This document shows, piece by piece, positions 18,889-28,019 of a stretch of DNA of 64,000 bases. This DNA is from an uncultured Burkholderiales bacterium. Its GTDB lineage: Bacteria > Pseudomonadota > Gammaproteobacteria > Burkholderiales > Burkholderiaceae_C. The first letter of the stretch is position 1, and each line of letters begins with the position of its first letter. The DNA is taken from NCBI GenBank assembly GCA_945952065.1, contig CAMFGY010000001.1, positions 124,001 to 188,000 of the forward strand. Direction: 5' to 3'. The position numbers and the translations under genes are program-made. The notes under the pieces were generated by a model. The model had not been told where the DNA came from. It did no database searches and was given only the letters and a program-made list of their open reading frames with translations.

Positions 18889-20223
18889 ATGAACCCGCTG
18901 CTCAGATCACGTCGCCACTGGATGGTTCGCGCCTGCTTGATGGGCTTTGCAGGCACAGCGCTGCGGATGCGGCCCGCCTTTGCACAGGAGTCGCGGGAGC
19001 CCTCGCCCCGCCCACGCCCGCCCCGCCCTGGACGCGAACGCGCGCAACGCTATTCCTTGCAACAGGCCATGTCGGATCAAGCACAGCTGCATACGATTGC
19101 CTTCAGCGGCTTGGCGTTCTTGACTGGCGACTTCGCGGCCGACACCTTCTTGCCACCGGGCAAGGTGTCGGACTATTTTGGCTTTCAATACCTGCGCGAC
19201 ATCGATGCCGCTGAAGGCGGGCACAGCCCGGCTTTCTTGACCCGCATTGCCTTCAATGTTTTGAACATCCTGAGCGCCACACAGCGCGCCCAACTGGTGG
19301 CGCTGGCCCGCGAGCAGCAGGAACTGGTGCGGCGCTTTGCCTTGCTGCGCCTGCCTTTGATACGAGCTTTCCGGCTCAACCTCGAGCGGCGCTGGCCTCA
19401 AGGCAGCAAGGGGCTGCAACGAGAGGCTGTGCGCGCCCATTCGGCCGCCTTGTATGAACTTGACGGTCGCATTGCCTGGCGCCGCGCCGAAGTCATGGCG
19501 CAACTGCTGCGCAGCCTTGATGCCGCGCAGCAGGAGCGACTGCAACGATTGAAGTTCGGCGACTCGCGCAGCTGGCCCGAAGCTGCCGAACCGATCGAAC
19601 GGCGCAGCTGGCCACATGAGATTGATGTGGCCGTCATGAGCTGTGCCAGCGAGATGTTTGCCTGGCAGGGTGGCTCCATCGACGCCGACACCTATTTCTG
19701 CCCGGAACGGCATGCCATGTACTTTGGCGGCTTTGGCCTCAAGACGGCGCCAGCGCTGGGGCGGCAAGACTTCGCCATCAGCACGGCCTTGACCGGCGAT
19801 GCAGGCGCCAATTTCCTGGCTTTGCTGAACGAAGCCCAACGCGCCCATATCACGGCCCTGCCTGATATGCAGCGAGTCCAGTTGCAAGAGATTGCGCGAC
19901 TGCGGCAGCAGATCGCTACACAGCTGCGCGGATTTTTGCGCGCAGAAACGCCGCACCTGCAAGGCGTGCTGCTCAATTCACGCCGCTATGGCGAATTGGA
20001 CGGCGATTTGGCGTGGCTCTATGCGCAGGCCTTTGCCGCAGTTGCCCAAAGCTTGAGTGCCGCACAAGGCACATCGCTCCAACGCTTGCGTGACAGCGCC
20101 CCGCATGATGCGCGCGATCCCAAGGGGCCGTTTCTTTATGCAGCGCCTTTGGATGCCGCTGGCTTGGCAGAGGCCGACAAGGTCGCCGCGCTGTTTGGCC
20201 TGAGCACGCCGGGCACCCCTTGA
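18889..20223 (+). CDS. Duplicated exported protein with LTxxQ-like helices, possible Tat signal
   Basis: A 444-residue exported protein, 24 bases after the preceding gene and the third member of the YHYH operon. The N terminus has SRRHWMVRACLMGFAG, close to a twin-arginine signal (S-R-R-x-aromatic-hydrophobic), ending in AFAQ. The mature protein has two related halves: residues about 60-165 (TGDFAADTFLPPGKVSDYFG, then LSATQRAQL and a charged helix) and about 240-350 (SIDADTYFCPERHAMYFGGF, then LNEAQRAHI and a charged helix). The SATQRAQL/NEAQRAHI helices recall the LTxxQ motif of Spy/CpxP periplasmic proteins, but the pairing with an aromatic-Gly strand is new to me. Function unknown. Confidence 0.75.
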   Translation: MNPLLRSRRHWMVRACLMGFAGTALRMRPAFAQESREPSPRPRPPRPGRERAQRYSLQQAMSDQAQLHTIAFSGLAFLTGDFAADTFLPPGKVSDYFGFQYLRDIDAAEGGHSPAFLTRIAFNVLNILSATQRAQLVALAREQQELVRRFALLRLPLIRAFRLNLERRWPQGSKGLQREAVRAHSAALYELDGRIAWRRAEVMAQLLRSLDAAQQERLQRLKFGDSRSWPEAAEPIERRSWPHEIDVAVMSCASEMFAWQGGSIDADTYFCPERHAMYFGGFGLKTAPALGRQDFAISTALTGDAGANFLALLNEAQRAHITALPDMQRVQLQEIARLRQQIATQLRGFLRAETPHLQGVLLNSRRYGELDGDLAWLYAQAFAAVAQSLSAAQGTSLQRLRDSAPHDARDPKGPFLYAAPLDAAGLAEADKVAALFGLSTPGTP

Positions 20224-20270
20224 GCGCAGCGGCAGCAGTCGTTTCGCCTGCTGCGCGAGTTCGCCTGCTT

Positions 20271-20570
20271 TCAGGGCGCCGTCTTGGCCGGTTTTGCCGC
20301 CTTGGCTGCGGCTCGATCGGCTTGTAGCTGTTGCTTGTCTTGTTGCAGCCGTGCCTTGTCGCCCTGCACTGCGGCCTTGTTGCCCGCCGCCTTGTCTGCT
20401 TGGAGTTGGGCTTTGTCTGCGGCCAGCTTCTGCTTGTCTTGCTGAATGGCGGCATGAGCGCTGGCCTGTTTGCCGCCACCCGCCTGAACCGGCGCAGCCC
20501 ATCCCCATGCGAGCAAGGACACAGCCAGCGTGAGGGCGGACGGGGCATGGAAAGAAGGGGTCTTTTGCAT
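20271..20570 (-). CDS. Small exported coiled-coil protein (DKxxLxxDK repeats)
   Basis: A 99-residue protein read leftward. A GGAG site seven bases before ATG 20570 sets the start. Residues 1-30 are a Sec signal (LTLAVSLLAWGWAAPVQAGG); the rest is a highly charged helix with DKxxL units (DKQKLAADKAQLQADKAA and similar), predicted coiled coil. The end is 47 bases from the convergent 444-residue protein gene. It is divergent from the phosphoesterase operon, sharing the region that holds boxes 3 and 4, so co-regulation with that operon is likely. Specific role unknown. Confidence 0.75.
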   Translation of the reverse strand: MQKTPSFHAPSALTLAVSLLAWGWAAPVQAGGGKQASAHAAIQQDKQKLAADKAQLQADKAAGNKAAVQGDKARLQQDKQQLQADRAAAKAAKPAKTAP

Positions 20571-20684
20571 GTAGGTCTCCGGGGACGAATGAGAGTGAAA
20601 AGAGGTCGGGCAAGTCGGCAAGTGGGCAAGTGGGCGGCCCAAACTTGCGCCCTTGAAATTAGACCCAGAGCGCGCGCCGCCGGG

Positions 20685-20700
20685 ATGACATCTTTGTCAT
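20685..20700. promoter_or_regulatory. CusR-like palindrome (box 3)
   Basis: ATGACA-TCTT-TGTCAT, a perfect 6-bp inverted repeat, 115 bases upstream of the small coiled-coil gene and 43 bases from box 4 (about four helical turns). It probably serves the leftward gene. Confidence 0.68.
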
Positions 20701-20727
20701 TGCGGCTGGGCACATCAATGGGCACGG

Positions 20728-20770
20728 ATGACGAACTTGTCATTCGCCGCCGCCCGGGCCTGCCTAGCAT
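20728..20770 (+). promoter_or_regulatory. CusR-like palindrome plus probable -10 before the phosphoesterase operon (box 4)
   Basis: ATGAC-GAACTT-GTCAT at 20728-20743, followed by GCCCGGG (20752) and CCTAGCAT (20763). The same downstream elements follow box 2 at almost the same spacing (19 versus 20 bases from box end to CCTAG), which supports a shared promoter design. It lies 102 bases before the first phosphoesterase start. Confidence 0.68.
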
Positions 20771-20844
20771 GGCATGCAAGTACCGCACGCGCCGCCTGTC
20801 GGACCCTGCGCCGCCCCAGACCTGCAGCCCTTGTTTGAATCGCC

Positions 20845-22458
20845 ATGCCTGCTCCCATTGCTCCAGCCCCGCCAAGCTTGGCCTCATCGTGCTCGGTGAG
20901 CTTGCGTTACTCGGCGGCCAGCGCCTGCGTTTGTTTCGTCCTCTTGGGCATGGTCGCTTGTGGCGGCGGCGCAAGCAGCACAACAAACGCTGACCCTACG
21001 CCTCCCCCCGCTCCCGCTCCCGCTCCCGCTCCCGCTCCCGCACCTGCACCTGCACCTGCACCTGCACCTGCACCTGCACCTGCACCTGCACCAAGCCCGG
21101 TGCCCACGCCTGGCAGTAGCAGCGGCTTTCGCGGCAATTTGGTGCTGGGCGTTCCAACCCAAGACAGCATTCAAGCCAATGTGTTTGTTCCGGACCAAAG
21201 CGGGCAAGTTTGGTTGATCTACGGCAGCACTTCCGGCAACTACAGTGGCCAGACCCGTCCCCAAGCCATTCAAGCCGGCCAGCCCGTTCAAGTGGGCTTG
21301 ACGGGCTTGAGCCCGAATACCCGCTACTACTACCGCCTGTGCTTTCAGGAGGCTTCAAGCGGCGTGGCCGGTGCGGGCGAGGAATACAGCTTCACCACGG
21401 CAAGGCCAGCGGGCGTCAGCTTCAGCTTTGCGCTACAAGGCGACTCACACCCGGAGCGACTGAAGTCCCAATTCGATCCTGATCTGTACAGCCGCACCTT
21501 GTTGAGCGCCGCCGCCGAGCGCCCCGACTTCTACATCCTGATGGGCGACGACTTCAGCGTCGACACCTTGGACCCTGCCACCATTGATGCCGCCAAGGTG
21601 ACCGAACGCTACACCTTGCAGCGCCCCTTCCTGGGCCTGATCGGGCGCCAATCACCGGTCTTTCTGGTCAATGGCAACCATGAGCAGGCCGCCGCCTATT
21701 TGCTCGATGGCACACCCAACAATGTGGCCGTCTGGGCACAAACGGCGCGCAACCGCCACTATGCCCAGCCCGCGCCCGACGGGGCCTTCTATACAGGCAA
21801 CACCGTGCCGGTCACCCATATTGGCCTCTTGCGCAATTACTACGCCTGGACCTGGGGCGACGCCTTGTTCGTCGTGATCGATCCCTATTGGCACTCGCCC
21901 GTGGCCGTTGACAATGTGTTGGGCGGCAGCAGCAAACGCGCCAGCATGTGGGACCTGACCCACGGCGATGCGCAATACGCCTGGTTGAAGTCCACACTCG
22001 AAAACAGCCGCGCCAAATACAAATTCGTGTTCGCCCATCATGTGATGGGCACCGGGCGCGGCGGCATTGAATTGGCCAAGCTGTGGGAATGGGGCGGCCA
22101 AAATCAAAACGGCGCGGTGGAGTTCTTCAGCCAGCGCCCCAACTGGACCGAACCCATCCACCAATTGATGGCCCGCACCGGCGTCACCATCTTCTTCCAG
22201 GGCCACGACCATGTCTGGGTCCGACAACAACTCGATGGGGTGACCTACCAAACGCTGTCCGAGCCGGCCGACCCCAATTACGCGCTCTGGAACGCCGAGG
22301 CCTACAGCAGCGGCGACAAATTCCCCAGCAGTGGCTACACGCGGGTGAACGTCAGCCCGAAGGGCGTCAAGGTCGACTATGTGCGCAGCTATCTGCCCAA
22401 GGACGAGAACACCAGTCGCGTCCACGGCAGTACTGCCTTCAGCTACAGCTTGCCGTGA
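20845..22458 (+). CDS. Metallophosphoesterase lipoprotein, purple-acid-phosphatase-like (type A, copy 1)
   Basis: A 537-residue secreted lipoprotein (lipobox LGMVACGGG) with a long Ala-Pro stalk at about 52-85. Residues 90-190 resemble the fibronectin-like N domain of purple acid phosphatases (LTGLSPNTRYYYRL). The calcineurin-like catalytic core follows: D200-S-H202, GDDF with Asp235, N278-H279 in NGNHE, H398-H399 in FAHH and GHDH at 453-456. These bind a dinuclear metal centre in the family; the natural phosphoester is unknown. It opens a tandem set of four such genes (gap of 8 bases to the next) behind boxes 3/4. With the fourth copy it forms subtype A (GDDFSVDTL, NGNHEQA, GTGRGGIE). Confidence 0.92.
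   Translation: MPAPIAPAPPSLASSCSVSLRYSAASACVCFVLLGMVACGGGASSTTNADPTPPPAPAPAPAPAPAPAPAPAPAPAPAPAPAPSPVPTPGSSSGFRGNLVLGVPTQDSIQANVFVPDQSGQVWLIYGSTSGNYSGQTRPQAIQAGQPVQVGLTGLSPNTRYYYRLCFQEASSGVAGAGEEYSFTTARPAGVSFSFALQGDSHPERLKSQFDPDLYSRTLLSAAAERPDFYILMGDDFSVDTLDPATIDAAKVTERYTLQRPFLGLIGRQSPVFLVNGNHEQAAAYLLDGTPNNVAVWAQTARNRHYAQPAPDGAFYTGNTVPVTHIGLLRNYYAWTWGDALFVVIDPYWHSPVAVDNVLGGSSKRASMWDLTHGDAQYAWLKSTLENSRAKYKFVFAHHVMGTGRGGIELAKLWEWGGQNQNGAVEFFSQRPNWTEPIHQLMARTGVTIFFQGHDHVWVRQQLDGVTYQTLSEPADPNYALWNAEAYSSGDKFPSSGYTRVNVSPKGVKVDYVRSYLPKDENTSRVHGSTAFSYSLP
21007..21093 (+). repeat. Hexanucleotide repeats encoding an Ala-Pro stalk
   Basis: About five CTCCCG units followed by about nine CACCTG units, both reading Ala-Pro in the phosphoesterase frame. 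Two different hexamers side by side indicate two separate expansions. Confidence 0.9.
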
Positions 22459-22466
22459 GCACTTTC

Positions 22467-24026
<1,560 letters not shown>

Positions 24027-24080
24027 GCGCAGCGGCGCTTGATGCCTTCATACTGCGAGCCTGATGAGTGAAGATTGACT

Positions 24081-25520
24081 ATGAAGTGGCCTAGCGAATA
24101 TCGACTGCACCTGTTGGCATTGCTGATGGTGTTGGCCTGCACGGGCGCTGCCGCCGTTTTGGCCCAAACTGGCGGCGCGCCTGCGGCAGAGCGCAAGCCC
24201 CAGGGGCCCGCGCATGAATCGGCCCCGTTCACCGCTGAACCTCGCTTGGACCTCATCCTCGGTCGTGCCTCGCCTCAAAGCGTCACTTTCAATCTGCTGG
24301 CGCACAAGCAAGACGAAGCGGGCCTTGAATTGCGCTTGCTGCAAGACAGCGGCGCGGGCGCCTCAACGGTAAGGCGCGAGGGGCTGAGCTTGAAAAAAGG
24401 CCAGCCCAAGGAGTTGCATCTGCAGGGCTTGCAAGCCGATGCCGAATACCGCTATGAGCTGCGCCAGGCCGATCAGACCCTGAGCTCAGGGCGCCTGCAC
24501 ACGCAGCGCCTGCCAGGCGCCAAGTTCAGCTTCACGATCAGCGCTGACTCGCATCTGGATCAAAACACCGACCCCGCGCTGTATGAACGCACCTTGAAAG
24601 CCGTGCGCGCCGAACGCCCCGACTTCCACATCGACCTGGGCGACACCTTCATGGTCGACAAACATGCTGGGCGTGATGCGGCAGCGGCCCAATATCTGGC
24701 GCAGCGTCACTACTTCGGCATGCTGGGCTTGCCCCTTTATCTGGTGCTTGGCAACCATGATGGCGAAGACCGCAAGCTCTTGAAAGAGGGCCCGCAAAGC
24801 CTGGGCGTCTGGGCAAATCAGATGCGCAGGCAGCTCTTCCCCAACCCACAACCCGACGGCTTTTACAAAGGCAACCAAGTCCTGGACCCCTGGGTCGACG
24901 GTTTTTTGCAGGACTATTACGCCTGGACCTGGGGCGACGCGCAGTTCATCGTTTTGAACCCATATTGGCATGCGCCAGCCCGGCGCACCCAGGAACCCTG
25001 GCACTTGTCCTTGGGCGAGGCGCAATACCGATGGCTGCGCGATACGCTGCAAAGCAGCCAGGCTCGCTACAAATTCATCTTCGTTCACCAATTGATTGGG
25101 GGACGGGAGCGACAAGGGCGCGGCGGCGTGGAGGCCGCGCCTTTCGGTGAATGGGGCGGCCAGAACGCCGATGGCAGCGAAGGCTTGAGCCGCCATCGCC
25201 CGGCTTGGGAAGAGCCTGTGCATGCGCTGCTGCGTCGTACCGGCGTGAACGCTGTCTTCCACGGCCACGACCATGTATTCGCCGCGCAGCAACTCGAGGG
25301 CATTCACTACATCGAAGTGCCTCAACCCGCTCACCCCGGCGATGGCCACCAAAACTCTGCCGCCGAATACGGCTACCGGCAAGGGGTGATCCACGGTGAG
25401 AGCGGCTATCTGCGGGTGTCCGTCGACGCCCAAGGCGTGAGCCTGGACTATTTCGGCACAGCCCAAACCGCTAGGCCAAGACTGCTGCACCACCAGCAGT
25501 TGGCGAAGGAGCGGCCATGA
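24081..25520 (+). CDS. Secreted metallophosphoesterase (type B, copy 3)
   Basis: A 479-residue paralogue; start ATG 24081 (TTG 24075 is in frame just upstream). The signal peptide LLALLMVLACTGAAAVLAQ contains VLAC and could be lipidated, or be cut after VLA. There is no Ala-Pro stalk or GGGG linker, unlike copies 1 and 2. Catalytic motifs: ADSH, GDTF, GNHD, FVHQ and GHDH; like copy 2 the second His of the HH pair is missing. GGVEAAPFGEWGG groups it with subtype B. Its stop overlaps the next start (ATGA), so it is translated together with copy 4. Confidence 0.9.
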   Translation: MKWPSEYRLHLLALLMVLACTGAAAVLAQTGGAPAAERKPQGPAHESAPFTAEPRLDLILGRASPQSVTFNLLAHKQDEAGLELRLLQDSGAGASTVRREGLSLKKGQPKELHLQGLQADAEYRYELRQADQTLSSGRLHTQRLPGAKFSFTISADSHLDQNTDPALYERTLKAVRAERPDFHIDLGDTFMVDKHAGRDAAAAQYLAQRHYFGMLGLPLYLVLGNHDGEDRKLLKEGPQSLGVWANQMRRQLFPNPQPDGFYKGNQVLDPWVDGFLQDYYAWTWGDAQFIVLNPYWHAPARRTQEPWHLSLGEAQYRWLRDTLQSSQARYKFIFVHQLIGGRERQGRGGVEAAPFGEWGGQNADGSEGLSRHRPAWEEPVHALLRRTGVNAVFHGHDHVFAAQQLEGIHYIEVPQPAHPGDGHQNSAAEYGYRQGVIHGESGYLRVSVDAQGVSLDYFGTAQTARPRLLHHQQLAKERP

Positions 25521-27025
25521 GGCCCAGCCCTCGAGGCCATGGCAAGCAAGCCTTGCTGCTGGCCCTGCTCCTGCTTGCACCCGTATCGAGCGCCTACGCG
25601 GACAGACCACAAGAGCCCAGGGCCGAGGGCGCCGGGCGAGGCCGGGCGCGTCAGCCCTTGCAATTACCCGCCGATGTGGCCGAACTCAAGCAGCTCTCGG
25701 TGGTGCTTGGACGACCGACCCAGCACAGCGTGACGCTGAATCTGCTGGCAGCCCGGGCGAGCGAGGTGTATGTCGAATACGGGCTGGCCGACCAAGGCCC
25801 GCTGCATCGCAGCGCCAGCATCCGCTTGGCCGCTGGCGTGCCACAGGAGTTGCTCTTGGACCGCCTTGCGGCCAATCAAGCCTATGTCTATCGCTTGCAT
25901 CACCGCGACACGGAGGCCAGCCCGGCCACGCCCTTCGCCAAGCTGGCAAGCCAGCACTTCCACACCCAGCGGGCGCCGGGCAGCAGTTTTTCTTTTCAGC
26001 TGCAAGGCGACTCCCATCCGGAGCGGCCCCATCAGTTTGACGCGGGGCTTTACGCCCAAACCTTGCGGGCTGCGGCAGCGGACCGGCCCGATTTCTACCT
26101 GACCCTGGGCGATGATTTCAGCGTCGACACCTTGCCCAGTTGGAATCGCGAGAACGTCACCCAACGCTATTTGCTGCAACGGCCGTTTCTCGCCTTGGTG
26201 GGGCAAACGGCGCCGCTGTTTTTGGTCAACGGCAATCATGAGCAGGCGTCTCGGGCGAATTTAGATGGCAGTCCCGACAATGTGGCCGTGTGGGCGCAAA
26301 CCGCTCGCAACAAGCTGTTTTCACTGCCCGCACCGGATGCTTTTTACAGCGGCAACCCCGAACCAGTGCCTCATATCGGCTTGCTGCGCGACTACTACGC
26401 CTGGACCTGGGGCGATGCACTGTTTGTCGTGATCGACCCCTATTGGCACAGCGAACAGGCTGTGGACAACGAACTCGGCAAGCGCGAGAAGAAAGGCGCT
26501 CGTGATCTTTGGCAGATCAGCTTGGGCGAAGCCCAGTACCAGTGGCTGCGACAAACCTTGGAGGGCAGCCCCGCCCGCTTCAAATTTGTGTTTGCCCACC
26601 ATGTGTTGGGCACGGGCCGGGGAGGCATCGAGATGGCCGGGCTGTACGAATGGGGCGGGCGCAACAAGCGCGGTGACGATGAATTCAAAGCCCGGCGACC
26701 CAACTGGCCCTTGCCCATCCATGCCTTGATGGCCAAAACCGGTGTGACCATCTTCTTCCAAGGGCACGACCATGTGTTCGCGCGGCAGCAATTGGACGGC
26801 GTGACCTACCAAACCGTCCCAGAACCGGCCGACCCCAACGGTACGCTTTACTTTCCAGAAGCCTTCAAGAGCGGCGACATCCTTCCCAATTCCGGTCGCT
26901 TGAAAGTGCTGGTCGGCCCCGACAAGGTTCGCGTCGAGTATCTGCGCACTGCACCTTCAGCCACCGAAGGTGTGCCCTCGACGCTGAGCCCTGCTTTCAG
27001 CTACGAATTGAGTCGGCAGCCCTGA
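25517..27025 (+). CDS. Secreted metallophosphoesterase (type A, copy 4)
   Basis: A 502-residue paralogue with a normal Sec signal (LLLALLLLAPVSSAYA) and no lipobox or Ala-Pro stalk. It has a fibronectin-like N domain and the core motifs GDSH, GDDF, NGNHE, FAHH and GHDH. GDDFSVDTL, NNxVAVWAQTARN-like and GTGRGGIE segments make it a close relative of copy 1, giving a type order A-B-B-A along the operon. Two members (1, 2) are stalked lipoproteins and two (3, 4) look soluble or differently anchored, so each subtype exists in an anchored and an unstalked form. Last gene of the operon; oxyR follows 70 bases later. Confidence 0.91.
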   Translation: MRPSPRGHGKQALLLALLLLAPVSSAYADRPQEPRAEGAGRGRARQPLQLPADVAELKQLSVVLGRPTQHSVTLNLLAARASEVYVEYGLADQGPLHRSASIRLAAGVPQELLLDRLAANQAYVYRLHHRDTEASPATPFAKLASQHFHTQRAPGSSFSFQLQGDSHPERPHQFDAGLYAQTLRAAAADRPDFYLTLGDDFSVDTLPSWNRENVTQRYLLQRPFLALVGQTAPLFLVNGNHEQASRANLDGSPDNVAVWAQTARNKLFSLPAPDAFYSGNPEPVPHIGLLRDYYAWTWGDALFVVIDPYWHSEQAVDNELGKREKKGARDLWQISLGEAQYQWLRQTLEGSPARFKFVFAHHVLGTGRGGIEMAGLYEWGGRNKRGDDEFKARRPNWPLPIHALMAKTGVTIFFQGHDHVFARQQLDGVTYQTVPEPADPNGTLYFPEAFKSGDILPNSGRLKVLVGPDKVRVEYLRTAPSATEGVPSTLSPAFSYELSRQP

Positions 27026-27063
27026 GCTTTTGCCCCTCAGGTGGACGAGAAATGCTCCAATGC

Positions 27064-27078
27064 CTTGCACAATGCAAG
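27064..27078. promoter_or_regulatory. LysR-type T-N11-A dyad before oxyR
   Basis: CTTGCA-CAA-TGCAAG, a perfect dyad containing TTGCACAATGCAA (T-N11-A), immediately before the oxyR ribosome site. It may be an OxyR autorepression site or an mRNA hairpin near the start codon. Confidence 0.45.
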
Positions 27079-27095
27079 CTCTGGAGGAGCCAAGC

Positions 27096-28019
27096 ATGAC
27101 CCTGACCGAGCTACGCTATATCGTCGCCGCAGCCCGCGAACGGCATTTCGGCCGCGCTGCGGAGGCCTGCCATGTGTCGCAACCCACCTTGAGCGTGGCG
27201 ATCAAAAAGCTCGAAGAGGAGCTGGACCTGAAGATCTTCGAGCGTGGCGCCAATGAGATCAGCGTCACCGCCCTGGGCGAGGACATCGTGCGCCAAGCGC
27301 AGTCGGTGATTGAGCAAGCCAGCGCCATCAAAGAAATTGCCAAACGCGGCAAAGACCCGCTGGCCGGCCCGCTGCGCCTGGGGCTGATCTACACCATTGC
27401 GCCCTATCTGCTGCCGGCCCTGGTCAAGGGTGTGATCGAGCAGTACGCGCAAATGCCTTTGCTGCTGCAGGAGAACTTCACCGTCAAACTGCTGGAGATG
27501 CTGCGCACCGGCGAGCTGGACTGCGCCATCATGGCCGAGCCCTTCCCCGACAGCGGCCTGGCCGTGGCGCCCTTGTACGACGAAGACTTCATGATCGCCG
27601 TGCCCGCCAACCACCCCTTGGCCAGCCGCAGCGAAGTCAGCGCCGAAGAGCTCAAGCAAGAGACCATGTTGCTGCTGGGCGCCGGACACTGCTTCCGCGA
27701 CCAAGTGCTGGAGGTCTGCCCCGAGTTCGCCCGCTTCAGCAGCAGCAACACCGAAGGCATACGCAAGAGCTTTGAGGGCTCCTCGCTGGAAACCATCAAG
27801 CACATGGTCGCCTCGGGCATCGGCGTGACCGTGGTGCCCGCCTTGAGCGTGCCCAAAGAGGCGCAGCCGCATCTGCGCTTCATTCCCTTCAAAGGCACCG
27901 CGCCGAGCCGCCGGGTGGTGCTGGCTTGGCGCAAAACCTTCACCCGCTACGAGGCCATCGCGGCTTTGCGCAATGCGGTGTACGACTGCCCATTGGACGG
28001 GGTGAAGCGCCTGTCATGA
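27096..28019 (+). CDS. oxyR: Hydrogen peroxide-responsive LysR-family regulator OxyR
   Basis: A 307-residue OxyR. GGAGGAG six bases upstream fixes ATG 27096. The N-terminal helix-turn-helix (CHVSQPTLSVAIKKLEEEL) is the LysR type, and the redox pair falls at Cys199 and Cys208 in GHCFRDQVLEVC, the same numbers as in E. coli OxyR. Oxidation of this pair by peroxide activates transcription of genes such as katG and dps, both found 6-9 kb downstream. The gene overlaps the following histidine-kinase gene by four bases (ATGA), an unusual partner for a one-component sensor. Confidence 0.96.
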   Translation: MTLTELRYIVAAARERHFGRAAEACHVSQPTLSVAIKKLEEELDLKIFERGANEISVTALGEDIVRQAQSVIEQASAIKEIAKRGKDPLAGPLRLGLIYTIAPYLLPALVKGVIEQYAQMPLLLQENFTVKLLEMLRTGELDCAIMAEPFPDSGLAVAPLYDEDFMIAVPANHPLASRSEVSAEELKQETMLLLGAGHCFRDQVLEVCPEFARFSSSNTEGIRKSFEGSSLETIKHMVASGIGVTVVPALSVPKEAQPHLRFIPFKGTAPSRRVVLAWRKTFTRYEAIAALRNAVYDCPLDGVKRLS

